Part shown: in pieces, positions 37,230 through 45,785 of the stretch | Position numbering within the stretch: position 1 is the first letter of the stretch | How the letters are laid out: the number at the start of each line of letters is the position of its first letter | DNA from: JANNNF01 sp040385825 | GTDB taxonomy: Bacteria > Pseudomonadota > Alphaproteobacteria > Rhodobacterales > Rhodobacteraceae | Assembly (NCBI GenBank): GCA_040385825.1 | Contig: JAZKGQ010000032.1 | Span: forward strand, 1 to 55,242 | Reading direction: 5' to 3' | DNA length: 55,242 bases | The notes under the pieces: generated by a model | The model's input: the letters and a program-made list of their open reading frames with translations, nothing else | Told to the model about the DNA's origin: nothing | Database searches by the model: none | Translations under genes and position numbers: made by a program

Positions 37230-38029
37230 TGAAGGATACCGTAGTCACCGGGCGTCCCGTCGTCGAGGCCCGCAACCTGAACCTCGTGTTCCCCACGAAC
37301 GACGGCCCGGTTCACGCGCTCAAAGACGTGAACCTGACCATCAACCGGGGCGAGTTTGTCAGCTTCATCGGCCCCTCCGGCTGCGGCAAGACCACCCTTC
37401 TGCGCTGCATCGCGGGGCTGGAAACCGCGACGGGCGGCACCTTGACCGTCAACGGCATGACCCCGGATGAGGCGCGGCGCAAGCGCGCCTATGGCTATGT
37501 GTTTCAGGCGGCGGGGCTTTATCCGTGGCGGACCATCGCGGGCAATGTAAGGCTGCCGCTGGAGATCATGGGATTTTCCAGATCCGATCAGGATGCCCGC
37601 ATCAACAACGCCCTGCAACTCGTTGATCTGGAAGGCTTTGGTCGCAAGTTCCCCTGGCAGCTTTCGGGCGGTATGCAGCAGCGCGCCTCTATCGCCCGTG
37701 CGCTCGCGTTCGATGCCGATATCCTGCTGATGGACGAACCCTTTGGCGCGCTGGATGAAATCGTGCGCGACCATCTGAATGAGGAGGTGCTGAAGCTTTG
37801 GGCGCGCACGGGCAAGACCATCGCCTTTGTCACGCATTCCATCCCCGAGGCGGTTTACCTCAGCACGAAGATCGTGGTGATGTCCCCCCGTCCGGGCCGG
37901 ATCACCGACATCATCGACAGCCCCTTGCCGAAGGATCGGCCGCTGGACATCCGCGATTCCGCGGCCTTCATCGAAATCTCGCATCGGGTGCGCGAAGGGT
38001 TGCGGGCGGGGCATGGCGATGCGGTCTAG
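37229..38029 (+). CDS. ABC transporter ATP-binding protein for pyrimidine/hydantoin-type substrate
   Basis: 266 aa. Walker A is GPSGCGKT near residue 49, Q-loop GYVFQAAGLYPWRT, signature LSGGMQQRASIARALA, Walker B ILLMDEPFGALDE, H-loop FVTHSIPEAVYLS. This is the nitrate/taurine/NMT1-type (SsuB-like) ATPase group. It is translationally coupled to dihydropyrimidinase and followed by two permease genes and a binding-protein gene, so the whole set probably imports a pyrimidine or a breakdown product. Confidence 0.93.
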   Translation: MKDTVVTGRPVVEARNLNLVFPTNDGPVHALKDVNLTINRGEFVSFIGPSGCGKTTLLRCIAGLETATGGTLTVNGMTPDEARRKRAYGYVFQAAGLYPWRTIAGNVRLPLEIMGFSRSDQDARINNALQLVDLEGFGRKFPWQLSGGMQQRASIARALAFDADILLMDEPFGALDEIVRDHLNEEVLKLWARTGKTIAFVTHSIPEAVYLSTKIVVMSPRPGRITDIIDSPLPKDRPLDIRDSAAFIEISHRVREGLRAGHGDAV

Positions 38030-38903
38030 CGCGCTGCCCGTCCTGACCGTGCTGCCCGTCCTGACCGTGCTTGGGGTGATCACGCTGCTGTGGTATGTGG
38101 CCGCCGTGTGGATGAATGCGCCTTGGGTCTATGATCAGGCGGCGCGGGCCGGTGCGGCGGTTGATCTGCGCGGATTGATCGGGCAGACCCTGACCCAGGA
38201 ACGCCCGGTTTTGCCCGCGCCGCATCAGGTGGCGCAGGGGCTGTGGGATGGCATCGCGGGGCAGGCTGTCACCTCGAAACGCAGTCTGGTCTACCATGCC
38301 TGGGTCACGCTGTCGGCGACGCTTCTGGGATTTGTGATCGGCACCACGGCGGGGGTCTTGCTCGCCATCGGCATCGTGCACAACCGCGCCATGGACCAGA
38401 GCGTGATGCCCTGGGCCATTGCCAGCCAGACCATTCCCATCCTCGCCATTGCCCCCATGATCATCGTGGTGCTGAATTCCATGGGGGTGCAGGGGCTGGT
38501 GCCCAAGGCGATTATCTCGGCCTATCTGTCGTTCTTTCCGGTGGTGGTCGGCATGGTCAAAGGCCTGCGCGCCCCCGATGCGATGCAACTGGATCTGATG
38601 CGCACCTATAATGCGGGGGGGGGGGCAACGCTGGCGAAACTGCGCTTGCCATCTTCGATGCCTTATCTGTTCGCCAGCCTGAAGGTGGGGATTGCCGCGT
38701 CGCTGGTCGGCACCATCGTCGGCGAATTGCCGACCGGGGCCGTGGCGGGTCTGGGGTCGCGGCTGCTGAGCGGGTCGTATTACGGGCAGACGGTGCAGAT
38801 CTGGGCGGCGCTGTTCGGGGCGGCGCTGGTGGCGGCCTCCTTGGTGGCGATCATCGGCATGGTCGAGCGGGTGACGCTGCGGCGGATGGGGATGGCGCGA
38901 TGA
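38013..38903 (+). CDS. ABC transporter permease (first)
   Basis: 296 aa, six predicted membrane spans, SsuC-like permease. The EAA loop is DLMRTYNAGGGATLAKLRLPSSMPYLF near residue 195. The codons for AGGGA contain an uninterrupted run of 11 G at 38615-38625. The start overlaps the ATPase gene by 17 bp and its stop overlaps the next permease start. Forms the membrane channel with the second permease. Confidence 0.9.
   Translation: MAMRSSALPVLTVLPVLTVLGVITLLWYVAAVWMNAPWVYDQAARAGAAVDLRGLIGQTLTQERPVLPAPHQVAQGLWDGIAGQAVTSKRSLVYHAWVTLSATLLGFVIGTTAGVLLAIGIVHNRAMDQSVMPWAIASQTIPILAIAPMIIVVLNSMGVQGLVPKAIISAYLSFFPVVVGMVKGLRAPDAMQLDLMRTYNAGGGATLAKLRLPSSMPYLFASLKVGIAASLVGTIVGELPTGAVAGLGSRLLSGSYYGQTVQIWAALFGAALVAASLVAIIGMVERVTLRRMGMAR
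38615..38625 (+). repeat. Eleven-G homopolymer tract within the permease gene
   Basis: Eleven consecutive G span the codons gcG GGG GGG GGG Gca. The reading frame stays intact at this length; gain or loss of one or two bases would shift it and truncate the permease. Confidence 0.9.
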
Positions 38904-39745
38904 TGGATTGGCGCATCGGGCTGTTGCTGGCCTTCTGGGCAGGGGCATGGGCGGTGAACGCAGGCCTGTCGCAGACCCGCGCCCCTTGGGTGAAATACGC
39001 CGTGCCCGCCGTGTTCGGCCTGACCCTGCTGGGCTTGTGGGAAATGGCCGTGGGGATGTTCGGCATCAGCCCGGTGATCCTGCCAGCACCCACGGCGATT
39101 GCCGCCCGGATGGCGCAGGAAGGCCCGACCCTGTGGGCCGATTTCTGGCAAACCTTCGTCAAGGGCGCGCTGTCGGGCTATGCCATCGGCTGCACCGCGG
39201 CGGTGCTGACCGCGATTGCCATTGACCGCAGCCCGTTCCTGCAAAAGGGCCTGTTGCCGGTGGGCAATTTCGTGGCCGCCCTGCCGATTGTCGGTATCGC
39301 GCCCATCATGGTGATGTGGTTCGGCTTTGACTGGCATTCCAAGGCGGCGGTCGTGGTGGTGATGGTGTTCTTCCCGGTGCTGGTCAACACTGTGGCGGGG
39401 CTGAAGGCCGCCGACACCATGCAGCGCGACCTGATGGCGACCTATGCGGCGTCCTACAGGCAGGCGCTGTTCAAGCTGCGCCTGCCCGCCGCGATGCCGT
39501 TTATCTTCAACGGGCTGAAAATCGCGACAACGCTGGCGCTGATCGGCGCGATTGTTGCGGAATTTTTCGGCAGCCCTATCGTGGGCATGGGATTCCGCAT
39601 CACGGCAGAGATCGGGCGGCTTGGCCTCGACATGATCTGGGCCGAGATTGCGGTGGCGGCGGCTGCAGGGTCGGCCTTCTACGGGCTGGTCGCGCTGATC
39701 GAACGGCGGGTGACATTCTGGCACCCAAGCCAACGGAACGGATAA
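38900..39745 (+). CDS. ABC transporter permease (second)
   Basis: 281 aa, SsuC-like, with hydrophobic spans near residues 6-24, 34-56, 93-112, 125-150, 155-175 and 247-266. The EAA loop is DLMATYAASYRQALFKLRLPAAMPFIF. It starts ATGATG inside the end of the previous permease gene. Short inverted repeat GGGC/GCCC (about 39749-39762) in the gap to the binding-protein gene may stabilise or separate the transcripts. Confidence 0.92.
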   Translation: MMDWRIGLLLAFWAGAWAVNAGLSQTRAPWVKYAVPAVFGLTLLGLWEMAVGMFGISPVILPAPTAIAARMAQEGPTLWADFWQTFVKGALSGYAIGCTAAVLTAIAIDRSPFLQKGLLPVGNFVAALPIVGIAPIMVMWFGFDWHSKAAVVVVMVFFPVLVNTVAGLKAADTMQRDLMATYAASYRQALFKLRLPAAMPFIFNGLKIATTLALIGAIVAEFFGSPIVGMGFRITAEIGRLGLDMIWAEIAVAAAAGSAFYGLVALIERRVTFWHPSQRNG

Positions 39746-39780
39746 CACGGGCGAAAATGCCCTCAACTTGGAGGTTGATG

Positions 39781-40761
39781 ATGAAAAAGCTACTTACAGG
39801 CGCGATGCTGGCCATGATGGCAAGCGGCGCGCAGGCAGCCGATGATGTGACGCTGCAGCTGAAATGGGTGACGCAGGCCCAGTTCGCGGGCTACTATGTG
39901 GCGGCGGCCAAAGGGTTTTACACCGAGGAAAACCTGAACGTGACCATCCTGCCGGGCGGTCCCGATGTGGCACCGACCCAGGTGATCGCGGGCGGCGGTG
40001 CCGATGTGGTGGTCGACTGGATGCCCTCGGCGCTGGCCGCGCGCGAAAAGGGTCTGGCGCTGGTCAACATCGCGCAGCCGTTCAAATCCTCGGGCATGAT
40101 GCTGACCTGCCTCAAGGAGTCCGGCATCACCGCGCCGGCCGATTTTGCCGACAAGACGCTTGGCGTCTGGTTTGGCGGCAACGAATACCCGTTCCTGAAC
40201 TGGATGGGCAAGCTGGGCCTTGCCACCGACGGTACGGCGGGCGGGGTCACAGTGCTGAAACAGGGCTTCAACGTCGATCCCTTGCTGCAAAAGCAGGCGG
40301 CCTGCGTGTCGACCATGACCTATAACGAATACTGGCAGGTGATCGATGCGGGCCTGACCCCCGAGGATCTGGTGGTGTTCAAATACGAAGACCAGGGCGT
40401 CGCCACGCTGGAAGACGGTCTTTATGTGATGGAGGACAAGCTGGCCGACCCCGCGTTCGAGGACAAGATGGTGCGTTTCGTGCGCGCCAGCATGAAGGGC
40501 TGGAAATACGCCGAGGCCAACCCGGATGAAGCCGCCGCCATCGTGCTGGAAAACGACGCGACAGGGGCGCAGACCGAGGCCCACCAGAAGCGCATGATGG
40601 GCGAGATCGCCAAGCTGACCGCCGGCAGCAACGGCGCGCTGGACGAGGCCGATTATACCCGCACCGTCGAGGCGCTGATGTCGGGCGGGTCTGATCCGGT
40701 GATCACCAAGGCACCGGAAGGCGCCTGGACCAGTGCGATCACCGACAAGGCGCTGCAATAA
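39781..40761 (+). CDS. ABC transporter substrate-binding protein, NMT1/THI5-like
   Basis: 326 aa periplasmic protein. Signal peptide MKKLLTGAMLAMMASGAQAA (cleavage near 19), then the NMT1/THI5 fold: LQLKWVTQAQFAGYYVAAAKGFYTEENLNVTILPGGPDVAP and VWFGGNEYPFLNWMGKLG, features shared with pyrimidine-precursor, riboflavin and hydantoin binding proteins. GGAGG lies 6 nt before the chosen ATG; another ATG is 3 bp upstream. Linked to dihydropyrimidinase and preTA, so a pyrimidine base or its degradation intermediate is the probable ligand. Terminator at 40782-40811. Confidence 0.92.
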   Translation: MKKLLTGAMLAMMASGAQAADDVTLQLKWVTQAQFAGYYVAAAKGFYTEENLNVTILPGGPDVAPTQVIAGGGADVVVDWMPSALAAREKGLALVNIAQPFKSSGMMLTCLKESGITAPADFADKTLGVWFGGNEYPFLNWMGKLGLATDGTAGGVTVLKQGFNVDPLLQKQAACVSTMTYNEYWQVIDAGLTPEDLVVFKYEDQGVATLEDGLYVMEDKLADPAFEDKMVRFVRASMKGWKYAEANPDEAAAIVLENDATGAQTEAHQKRMMGEIAKLTAGSNGALDEADYTRTVEALMSGGSDPVITKAPEGAWTSAITDKALQ

Positions 40762-40781
40762 TTCCTACGGCGCAACAAACG

Positions 40782-40811
40782 GGGGGCGTGCCGCAATGTG
40801 CGCCCCTTTTT
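40782..40811 (+). terminator. Rho-independent terminator of the transporter operon
   Basis: GGGGGCG and CGCCCC form a GC stem (from 40782 and to 40806) across a 12-nt loop, followed by five T to 40811, 20 bp after the binding-protein stop. Its T tract overlaps the next gene's operator. Confidence 0.8.
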
Positions 40812-40824
40812 ACATCTATGTAAA
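40809..40824. promoter_or_regulatory. Candidate operator of the XRE/DUF2083 regulator
   Basis: TTTACATCTATGTAAA is a perfect 7-bp inverted repeat with a 2-bp spacer, 46 bp before the regulator start. A half-like TTGTAAAT follows at about 40837. AT-rich symmetry in GC-rich DNA supports an operator function. Confidence 0.6.
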
Positions 40825-40869
40825 CCGGGCGGTTTCTTGTAAATCCTAGGGGCAAGCCCGGAGAACCCG

Positions 40870-42150
40870 ATGCCCCTGTCCACCCTGACCGGCACCCTGC
40901 TGCGCGAACGCCGCCTTGCACTGGCGCTGCGGCAATCGGACCTTGCGGCGCAGGCGGGCATATCGGCGTCCTACCTGAACCTGATCGAACACAACCGCCG
41001 CAACGTGACCGCCGATGTGCTGGCCCGGCTGGCCCAGGCGCTTGGCATCGACCCCGCCGCCCTGGCCGATGGCGCAGGCGGGGTGATGGTCGAAGACCTG
41101 CGGGCGGGTGCGGCTTTGGCCGGGGGCGAGGCCGAACTGGACCGGCTGGAAGATTTCGCCGGCCGCTTTCCGGGCTGGGCCGGGGTTGTCGCCGCGCTCT
41201 ATCGCCGCAGCGAAGGGCTGGAGCGCGCGGTCGAGGCGCTGAATGACCGCATGACCCATGACCCGCATCTGTCGGCCAGCCTGCACGACCTGCTGTCGGC
41301 CCTGTCCTCGGTCCGGTCCACCGCCGCGATTCTGGCGGAAACCGAACAGATCGACCCCGACTGGCGCGCAAGGTTTCACCGCAACCTGCATCAGGACAGC
41401 GAACGTCTGGCCGCCGGGGCCGAGGTGCTGGTGGCCTATCTCGACGGGTCCGACCAGACCCGCGAACAGGGCCTTGCCGCGCCGCAAGAAGAACTGGAAG
41501 CCTGGCTCGCCGCCCGTGGCTGGCACCTGCCCGAGGCCGAAACCCCTGACACCATCGCCCTTGACCCGCAGATCGCAGGCCTTGCCTCCGGGGCCGCGCG
41601 GGCGATGGCGCGAGCTTGGGTCAGCCGCGCGCAGGCCGATGCGCAGGCCTTGCCTTTGCCTGCGTTTCGCGCGGCACTGGCCGAGCACGGCCCCGATCCC
41701 GCCCGGCTTGCCGCGCTGTTCGGGGCCGATCTCATCGCCGTGGCGCGCCGCATTGCGACCCTGCCTGCCAGTTCCGCCGGGCTTGTGACCTGCGACGCCT
41801 CCGGCACCCTGCTGATCCGCAAGCCGACCGACGGCTTTGCCATGCCCCGCTTTGGCGCGGCCTGTCCGCTCTGGCCGCTCTATGCCGCCCTGTCGCGCCC
41901 GCTGACCCCGATCGAGGCGGTGGTGGAAACCGCAGGCCGCGCGGGTCGCAGGCTGCTGGTCCGCGCCATCAGCACCACCCGCCATCCGCAGGGTTTTGGC
42001 GGCCCATCCCTCCAGGAGGCCGCCATGCTGATCCTGCCCGATGCCGCCAGCGATGGCCCGGCGTTGCCGCTCGGCTCCACCTGCCGCATCTGCCCGCGCC
42101 CCACCTGTGCGGCACGCCGCGAACCCTCGATCCTGTCGGCTGACGCCTGA
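40870..42150 (+). CDS. XRE family regulator with DUF2083 domain, ScfR/PccR-like
   Basis: 426 aa. Helix-turn-helix LLRERRLALALRQSDLAAQAGISASYLNLIEHNRRNVT at residues 9-47. Long middle region, then the C-terminal DUF2083 part with KPTDGFAMPRFGAACPLWPLYAAL and final CRICPRPTCAAR (C-x2-C-x4-C). This family controls short-chain acyl-CoA metabolism (propionyl-CoA carboxylase, glyoxylate bypass) in Actinobacteria and Rhodobacter. The metabolic target here is not evident from neighbours. Probable self-regulation through TTTACATCTATGTAAA upstream. Confidence 0.88.
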   Translation: MPLSTLTGTLLRERRLALALRQSDLAAQAGISASYLNLIEHNRRNVTADVLARLAQALGIDPAALADGAGGVMVEDLRAGAALAGGEAELDRLEDFAGRFPGWAGVVAALYRRSEGLERAVEALNDRMTHDPHLSASLHDLLSALSSVRSTAAILAETEQIDPDWRARFHRNLHQDSERLAAGAEVLVAYLDGSDQTREQGLAAPQEELEAWLAARGWHLPEAETPDTIALDPQIAGLASGAARAMARAWVSRAQADAQALPLPAFRAALAEHGPDPARLAALFGADLIAVARRIATLPASSAGLVTCDASGTLLIRKPTDGFAMPRFGAACPLWPLYAALSRPLTPIEAVVETAGRAGRRLLVRAISTTRHPQGFGGPSLQEAAMLILPDAASDGPALPLGSTCRICPRPTCAARREPSILSADA

Positions 42151-42175
42151 ACCCCTAAACTTTATCTAAAATTTG

Positions 42176-42227
42176 CATCCTCTGTGCAAAAATATCCCAC
42201 GGGGGGCGCCCCGGCCCTTGCCGGGGC
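42176..42227 (-). repeat. Hairpin plus GGATATTTTTGCACAGAGG element, copy 2
   Basis: On the reverse strand, an 8-bp stem (GCCCCGGC/GCCGGGGC, plus-strand 42208-42227) is followed by a run of C, then GGATATTTTTGCACAGAGG and ATG, ending at 42176. The block matches copy 1 (40-69) almost base for base, with one inserted base after the C run. It sits in the 181-bp gap between the XRE regulator and the response regulator and points toward the end of the XRE gene. Confidence 0.6.
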
Positions 42228-42331
42228 GGGGGGTGTGAAACCCCCTTCTTCCTGTCAACCCTTCCGACGTTTTGCGCTTTTGACAAGCGACCCGCTCCTC
42301 GGCGATACTGCCCGCAAGGGGGACCACAGAC

Positions 42332-42700
42332 ATGACGCAGCGCGTGCTGCTGATCGAGGACGAAGCCAACATCGCCGAGGCGATGCGTTTCTTGCTGGTC
42401 CGCGATGGCTGGCAGGTCGAGGTGCATGGCGATGGCCATGCGGCCCTTGCCCGGTTGCAGCAAAGCCCGCCCGATCTGGTGATCCTCGATCTGATGCTGC
42501 CGGGCCTGTCGGGCCTGCAGATCCTGACCGCGATCCGCGCCGATGCGGCCACCGCCCGCCTGCCGGTGATCATGCTGACCGCCAAGGGGCAGGGCCGCGA
42601 CCGCGAGGCGGCGATGCGTGCCGGGGTCAGCCATTTCATGACCAAACCCTTCGCCAATGCCGATCTGCTGGCGCAGGTGCGCGCCGTGAGGTTGGCCTGA
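42332..42700 (+). CDS. Single-domain response regulator
   Basis: 122 aa, receiver domain only, no output domain. Acidic pocket LIEDEAN (residues 7-13), phospho-acceptor D53 in ILDLMLPG, conserved T in MLTAKG and K in TKPF. It is followed by a small membrane protein and a symporter-type histidine kinase with touching start and stop codons, so that kinase is the likely phosphodonor. Confidence 0.93.
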   Translation: MTQRVLLIEDEANIAEAMRFLLVRDGWQVEVHGDGHAALARLQQSPPDLVILDLMLPGLSGLQILTAIRADAATARLPVIMLTAKGQGRDREAAMRAGVSHFMTKPFANADLLAQVRAVRLA

Positions 42701-42987
42701 TGCCGCGCCGCCCGCAGCGACCGCTGTTTCTGGCAAGGCCCAGCTATCGCCGTCGCCGCCTGCGCGATGCGGCGCGGTTGCTGCCGGTGTTCGGGCTGCT
42801 GTTTCTGGTGCTGCCGCTGCTGTGGTCTGCCCCCGGCGAGGGGGCGCGCGATACTGGCGGCGATGTGGTCTATCTCTTTGCCATCTGGGCGCTGCTGGTG
42901 GCCTTTGCCGCCGCTTTTGCCCCCGGCCTGTCGGCCAGCGCCGAACAGGACGCGCCGGAAGATGACACCGCCGGGGATGACGACTGA
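42700..42987 (+). CDS. Small two-span membrane protein upstream of the symporter-kinase
   Basis: 95 aa. A basic N-terminus (RRPQRPLFLARPSYRRRRLR) precedes two spans, about residues 28-45 (LLPVFGLLFLVLPLLW) and 56-77 (VVYLFAIWALLVAFAAAFAPG), and an acidic tail ending EDDTAGDDD. This plan resembles the small subunit of two-part sodium/solute symporters. It shares the TGATG overlap with both neighbours. Likely an accessory subunit of the adjacent symporter-like sensor (inference). Confidence 0.75.
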   Translation: MPRRPQRPLFLARPSYRRRRLRDAARLLPVFGLLFLVLPLLWSAPGEGARDTGGDVVYLFAIWALLVAFAAAFAPGLSASAEQDAPEDDTAGDDD

Positions 42988-45713
42988 TGCCGTTCAACCT
43001 GCTGGTTCTGGCCTGTCTGTCCTATGTGGTGTTCCTGTTCGGCGTGGCCTTCCTGGTGGAACGCCGGGCGCAGGCGGGCAGGCTGGGCTGGCTGCGCTCG
43101 CCCCTGGTCTACACGCTGTCGCTGTCGATCTACTGCACGGCCTGGACGTTTTACGGCGCGGTCGGCTATGCCGCGCGGTCGGGGCTGGAGTTTCTGACGA
43201 TCTATTTTGGCCCCACGCTGATGTTCGTCGGCTGGTGGTGGGCCTTGCGCAAGCTGGTGGTGATCGGGCGGCAACAGCGGGTCACCTCGATTGCCGACCT
43301 GATTTCCAGCCGGTTCGGCAAGTCGAACCTGCTGGGCGTGCTGGTCACGCTGATGGCGGTGATCGCGGCCACGCCCTATATCGCGTTGCAACTGCAATCG
43401 GTGGTGCAATCCTTTGGCGTCTTTGCCAGTGCGACCCCCGATGGCCTGACCCCGCCCGATGCCAAGAACACCGCGCTCTGGGTGGCGGGGGGGCTGGCGT
43501 TGTTCACCATCCTGTTCGGTACCCGCAATCTGGACGCTAAGGAACAGCACCACGGCATCGTCACGGCGATTGCAGTCGAGGCGGTGGTGAAACTGGTGGC
43601 GCTGGTCGCGGTCGGCATCTTCGTGGTCTGGGGTCTGGCGGGGGGGCCGCAGGGCATGCTGACGCGGATCGCCGCGTCCGACATCGGCACCTGGAACGTG
43701 CAGCCGGGCCGCTGGACCGGGCTGATCTTTCTGTCCGCCGCCGCCGTGATCTGCCTGCCGCGGATGTTTCACGTCATGGTGGTGGAAAACGCCGACACCC
43801 GCCACATGGCGCGGGCAAGCTGGGCGTTCCCGGCCTATCTGATGCTGATGAGCCTGTTCATCGTGCCGATTGCCGTGATCGGGCTGGAACGCATGCCCCC
43901 CGGTGCCAACCCCGACATGTTCGTGCTGACCCTGCCCTTGTCCGAAGGGCGGGGCGGGCTGGCCATGCTGGCCTTTCTGGGCGGGTTTTCCTCGGCCACC
44001 TCGATGGTTATTGTCGAAACCATCGCGCTGGCCACCATGGTATCGAACCACATCGTCATGCCGCTGTGGCTGCGCTTTCACCCCGGCCCGGCAGGGTTTG
44101 GCGGCGGGGCCGGCGGCGGCGTGGCCGGCACCACGGTATCGGGCGATCTGCGCCGGGTGGTGCTGCTGGCGCGCCGGGTGTCGATTGCGGGGGTGCTGGC
44201 GCTTGGGCTGGGGTATTACCGCATCTCGGGCGGTTCGGCGGCGCTGGCGGCGATCGGGCTGATCTCGTTTGCCGGGGTTGCGCAGTTCCTGCCCGCGATG
44301 ATCGGCGGCATCTTCTGGCGCGGGGCCACCCGCACCGGGGCGATTGCGGGCCTGAGCCTTGGCTTTGCCGTCTGGGCCTATGCGCTGTTCCTGCCGTCCT
44401 TCGGGGCGGGGGCGGTGATCCCGCAGGCGGTGTTCGACCAGGGCCCGTTCGGCATCGGCTGGCTGCGCCCGCAGGCCCTGTTCGGCGTGCGGGCGATGGA
44501 CCCGCTGATGCACGCGCTGTTCTGGTCGCTGATCCTGAACGCCACCGCGTTTTTCGTGGGGTCGGTGCTGTCCTTTCCCGGCCCGGTGGAACGGTTGCAG
44601 GGCGCGGCCTTCGTCAACGTGTTTGACGGCGGCACCGCGCCGCGCGCCTGGGCACAGGGCCGCGCCGACCCCGAGGCCCTGCTGGTGATGGCACAGCGCA
44701 TCCTTGGCGACGATCCGGCACAGGTGTTCTTTGAAACCGGGGCGGCCCTCCAGGGCAAGGAGGGCATGCTGCCCGACCCCACGCCGGAATTCGTGGCCGC
44801 CCTGGAACGCCGGCTGGCAGGGTCGGTCGGGGCCGCCACCGCCCATGCGATGATCAGCCAGTTGATGGGCCGCGCCACAGTCTCGGTCGAGGATCTGATG
44901 GCCGTGGCCAACGAAACCGCGCAGATCATGGAATATTCGGCCCAGCTTGAAAGCCAGCGCGAGGAGCTGACCCGCACCGCCCGCGCGCTGCGCGAGGCCA
45001 ATGAAAAGCTGACCCAGCTTTCGGTGCAGAAGGACACGTTTCTGGGCCAGATCAGCCACGAGCTGCGCACCCCCATGACCTCGATCCGGGCGTTTTCCGA
45101 CCTGCTGGCCGAAGGCGGTCTGCCCGAGGCCGATGTCGCCCGCTTTGGCCGCATCATCCACGACGAGGCCAAGCGCCTGACCCGGCTGCTGGACGATCTG
45201 CTGGACCTGTCGGTGCTGGAAAACGGCACGGTGCAGTTGAACCTTGGCCTGTCCAGTCTGGCGCAGATCCTCGACCGCGCGGTGATGGCCGCAGGCCAGA
45301 CCCGGCCCGACCGCGCCTTTGCCATCCACCGCGATCCGGCCGCCGAGGCGATGTTTCTGCGCACCGATGCCGACCGCATGGCGCAGGTGTTCATCAACCT
45401 GATCTCGAACGCCCGCAAGTATTGCGACGCGGCAGCGCCCGAGCTGCGCATTGCGGTGCGGGTCAAGGGGGGGCGGGTGCTGGTCGATTTCATCGACAAT
45501 GGCCGGGGCATCGCCAAGGAACACCAGTCGCTGATCTTTGAGAAATTCGCCCGGCTGACCGATGCGTCACGCGCGGGCGGGGCCGGGCTTGGCCTTGCGA
45601 TCTGCCGCGAGGTGATGGCGACCCTGGGGGGCACCATTGCCTATCTGCCGGGGCAGGGCGGCGCGGGGTTTCGGGTGACGGTGCCGTTGCGGCTGGAAAT
45701 GCGGGCAGCCTGA
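42987..45713 (+). CDS. Sodium/solute symporter-histidine kinase fusion sensor
   Basis: 908 aa. Residues 1-530 form an SSS (SLC5-like) transport domain of about 12-13 spans (YTLSLSIYCTAWTFYGAVG, SGLEFLTIYFGP, GFSSATSMVIVETIALATMVSNHIVMPLW). A linker and coiled coil (residues 640-685, LESQREELTRTARALREANEKL) lead to a histidine kinase with H691 in ISHELRTPMTSI and ATPase motifs NLISNARKY, DNGRGI and GGAGLGLAIC. CbrA-type architecture. Probably senses transported substrate and signals to the response regulator encoded upstream. Lacks a PAS domain in the linker region as far as can be seen. Confidence 0.92.
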   Translation: MPFNLLVLACLSYVVFLFGVAFLVERRAQAGRLGWLRSPLVYTLSLSIYCTAWTFYGAVGYAARSGLEFLTIYFGPTLMFVGWWWALRKLVVIGRQQRVTSIADLISSRFGKSNLLGVLVTLMAVIAATPYIALQLQSVVQSFGVFASATPDGLTPPDAKNTALWVAGGLALFTILFGTRNLDAKEQHHGIVTAIAVEAVVKLVALVAVGIFVVWGLAGGPQGMLTRIAASDIGTWNVQPGRWTGLIFLSAAAVICLPRMFHVMVVENADTRHMARASWAFPAYLMLMSLFIVPIAVIGLERMPPGANPDMFVLTLPLSEGRGGLAMLAFLGGFSSATSMVIVETIALATMVSNHIVMPLWLRFHPGPAGFGGGAGGGVAGTTVSGDLRRVVLLARRVSIAGVLALGLGYYRISGGSAALAAIGLISFAGVAQFLPAMIGGIFWRGATRTGAIAGLSLGFAVWAYALFLPSFGAGAVIPQAVFDQGPFGIGWLRPQALFGVRAMDPLMHALFWSLILNATAFFVGSVLSFPGPVERLQGAAFVNVFDGGTAPRAWAQGRADPEALLVMAQRILGDDPAQVFFETGAALQGKEGMLPDPTPEFVAALERRLAGSVGAATAHAMISQLMGRATVSVEDLMAVANETAQIMEYSAQLESQREELTRTARALREANEKLTQLSVQKDTFLGQISHELRTPMTSIRAFSDLLAEGGLPEADVARFGRIIHDEAKRLTRLLDDLLDLSVLENGTVQLNLGLSSLAQILDRAVMAAGQTRPDRAFAIHRDPAAEAMFLRTDADRMAQVFINLISNARKYCDAAAPELRIAVRVKGGRVLVDFIDNGRGIAKEHQSLIFEKFARLTDASRAGGAGLGLAICREVMATLGGTIAYLPGQGGAGFRVTVPLRLEMRAA

Positions 45714-45785
45714 AGTGGCTTAACCCTTTGGCAAGGTTGCGGGCGTAGCCTTGGCGCAATGACCGGCCACAGGGAAAGGGGTGCC

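Noticed and set aside
42870..45524. Very long open reading frame antisense to the symporter-kinase gene, and similar antisense frames at 25090-26580, 31875-33323 and 49160-51043.
   Set aside because: They follow from the high GC content and third-position bias of the real genes. Their translations are His/Arg/Gln-rich with no family match, and the sense genes are well supported.
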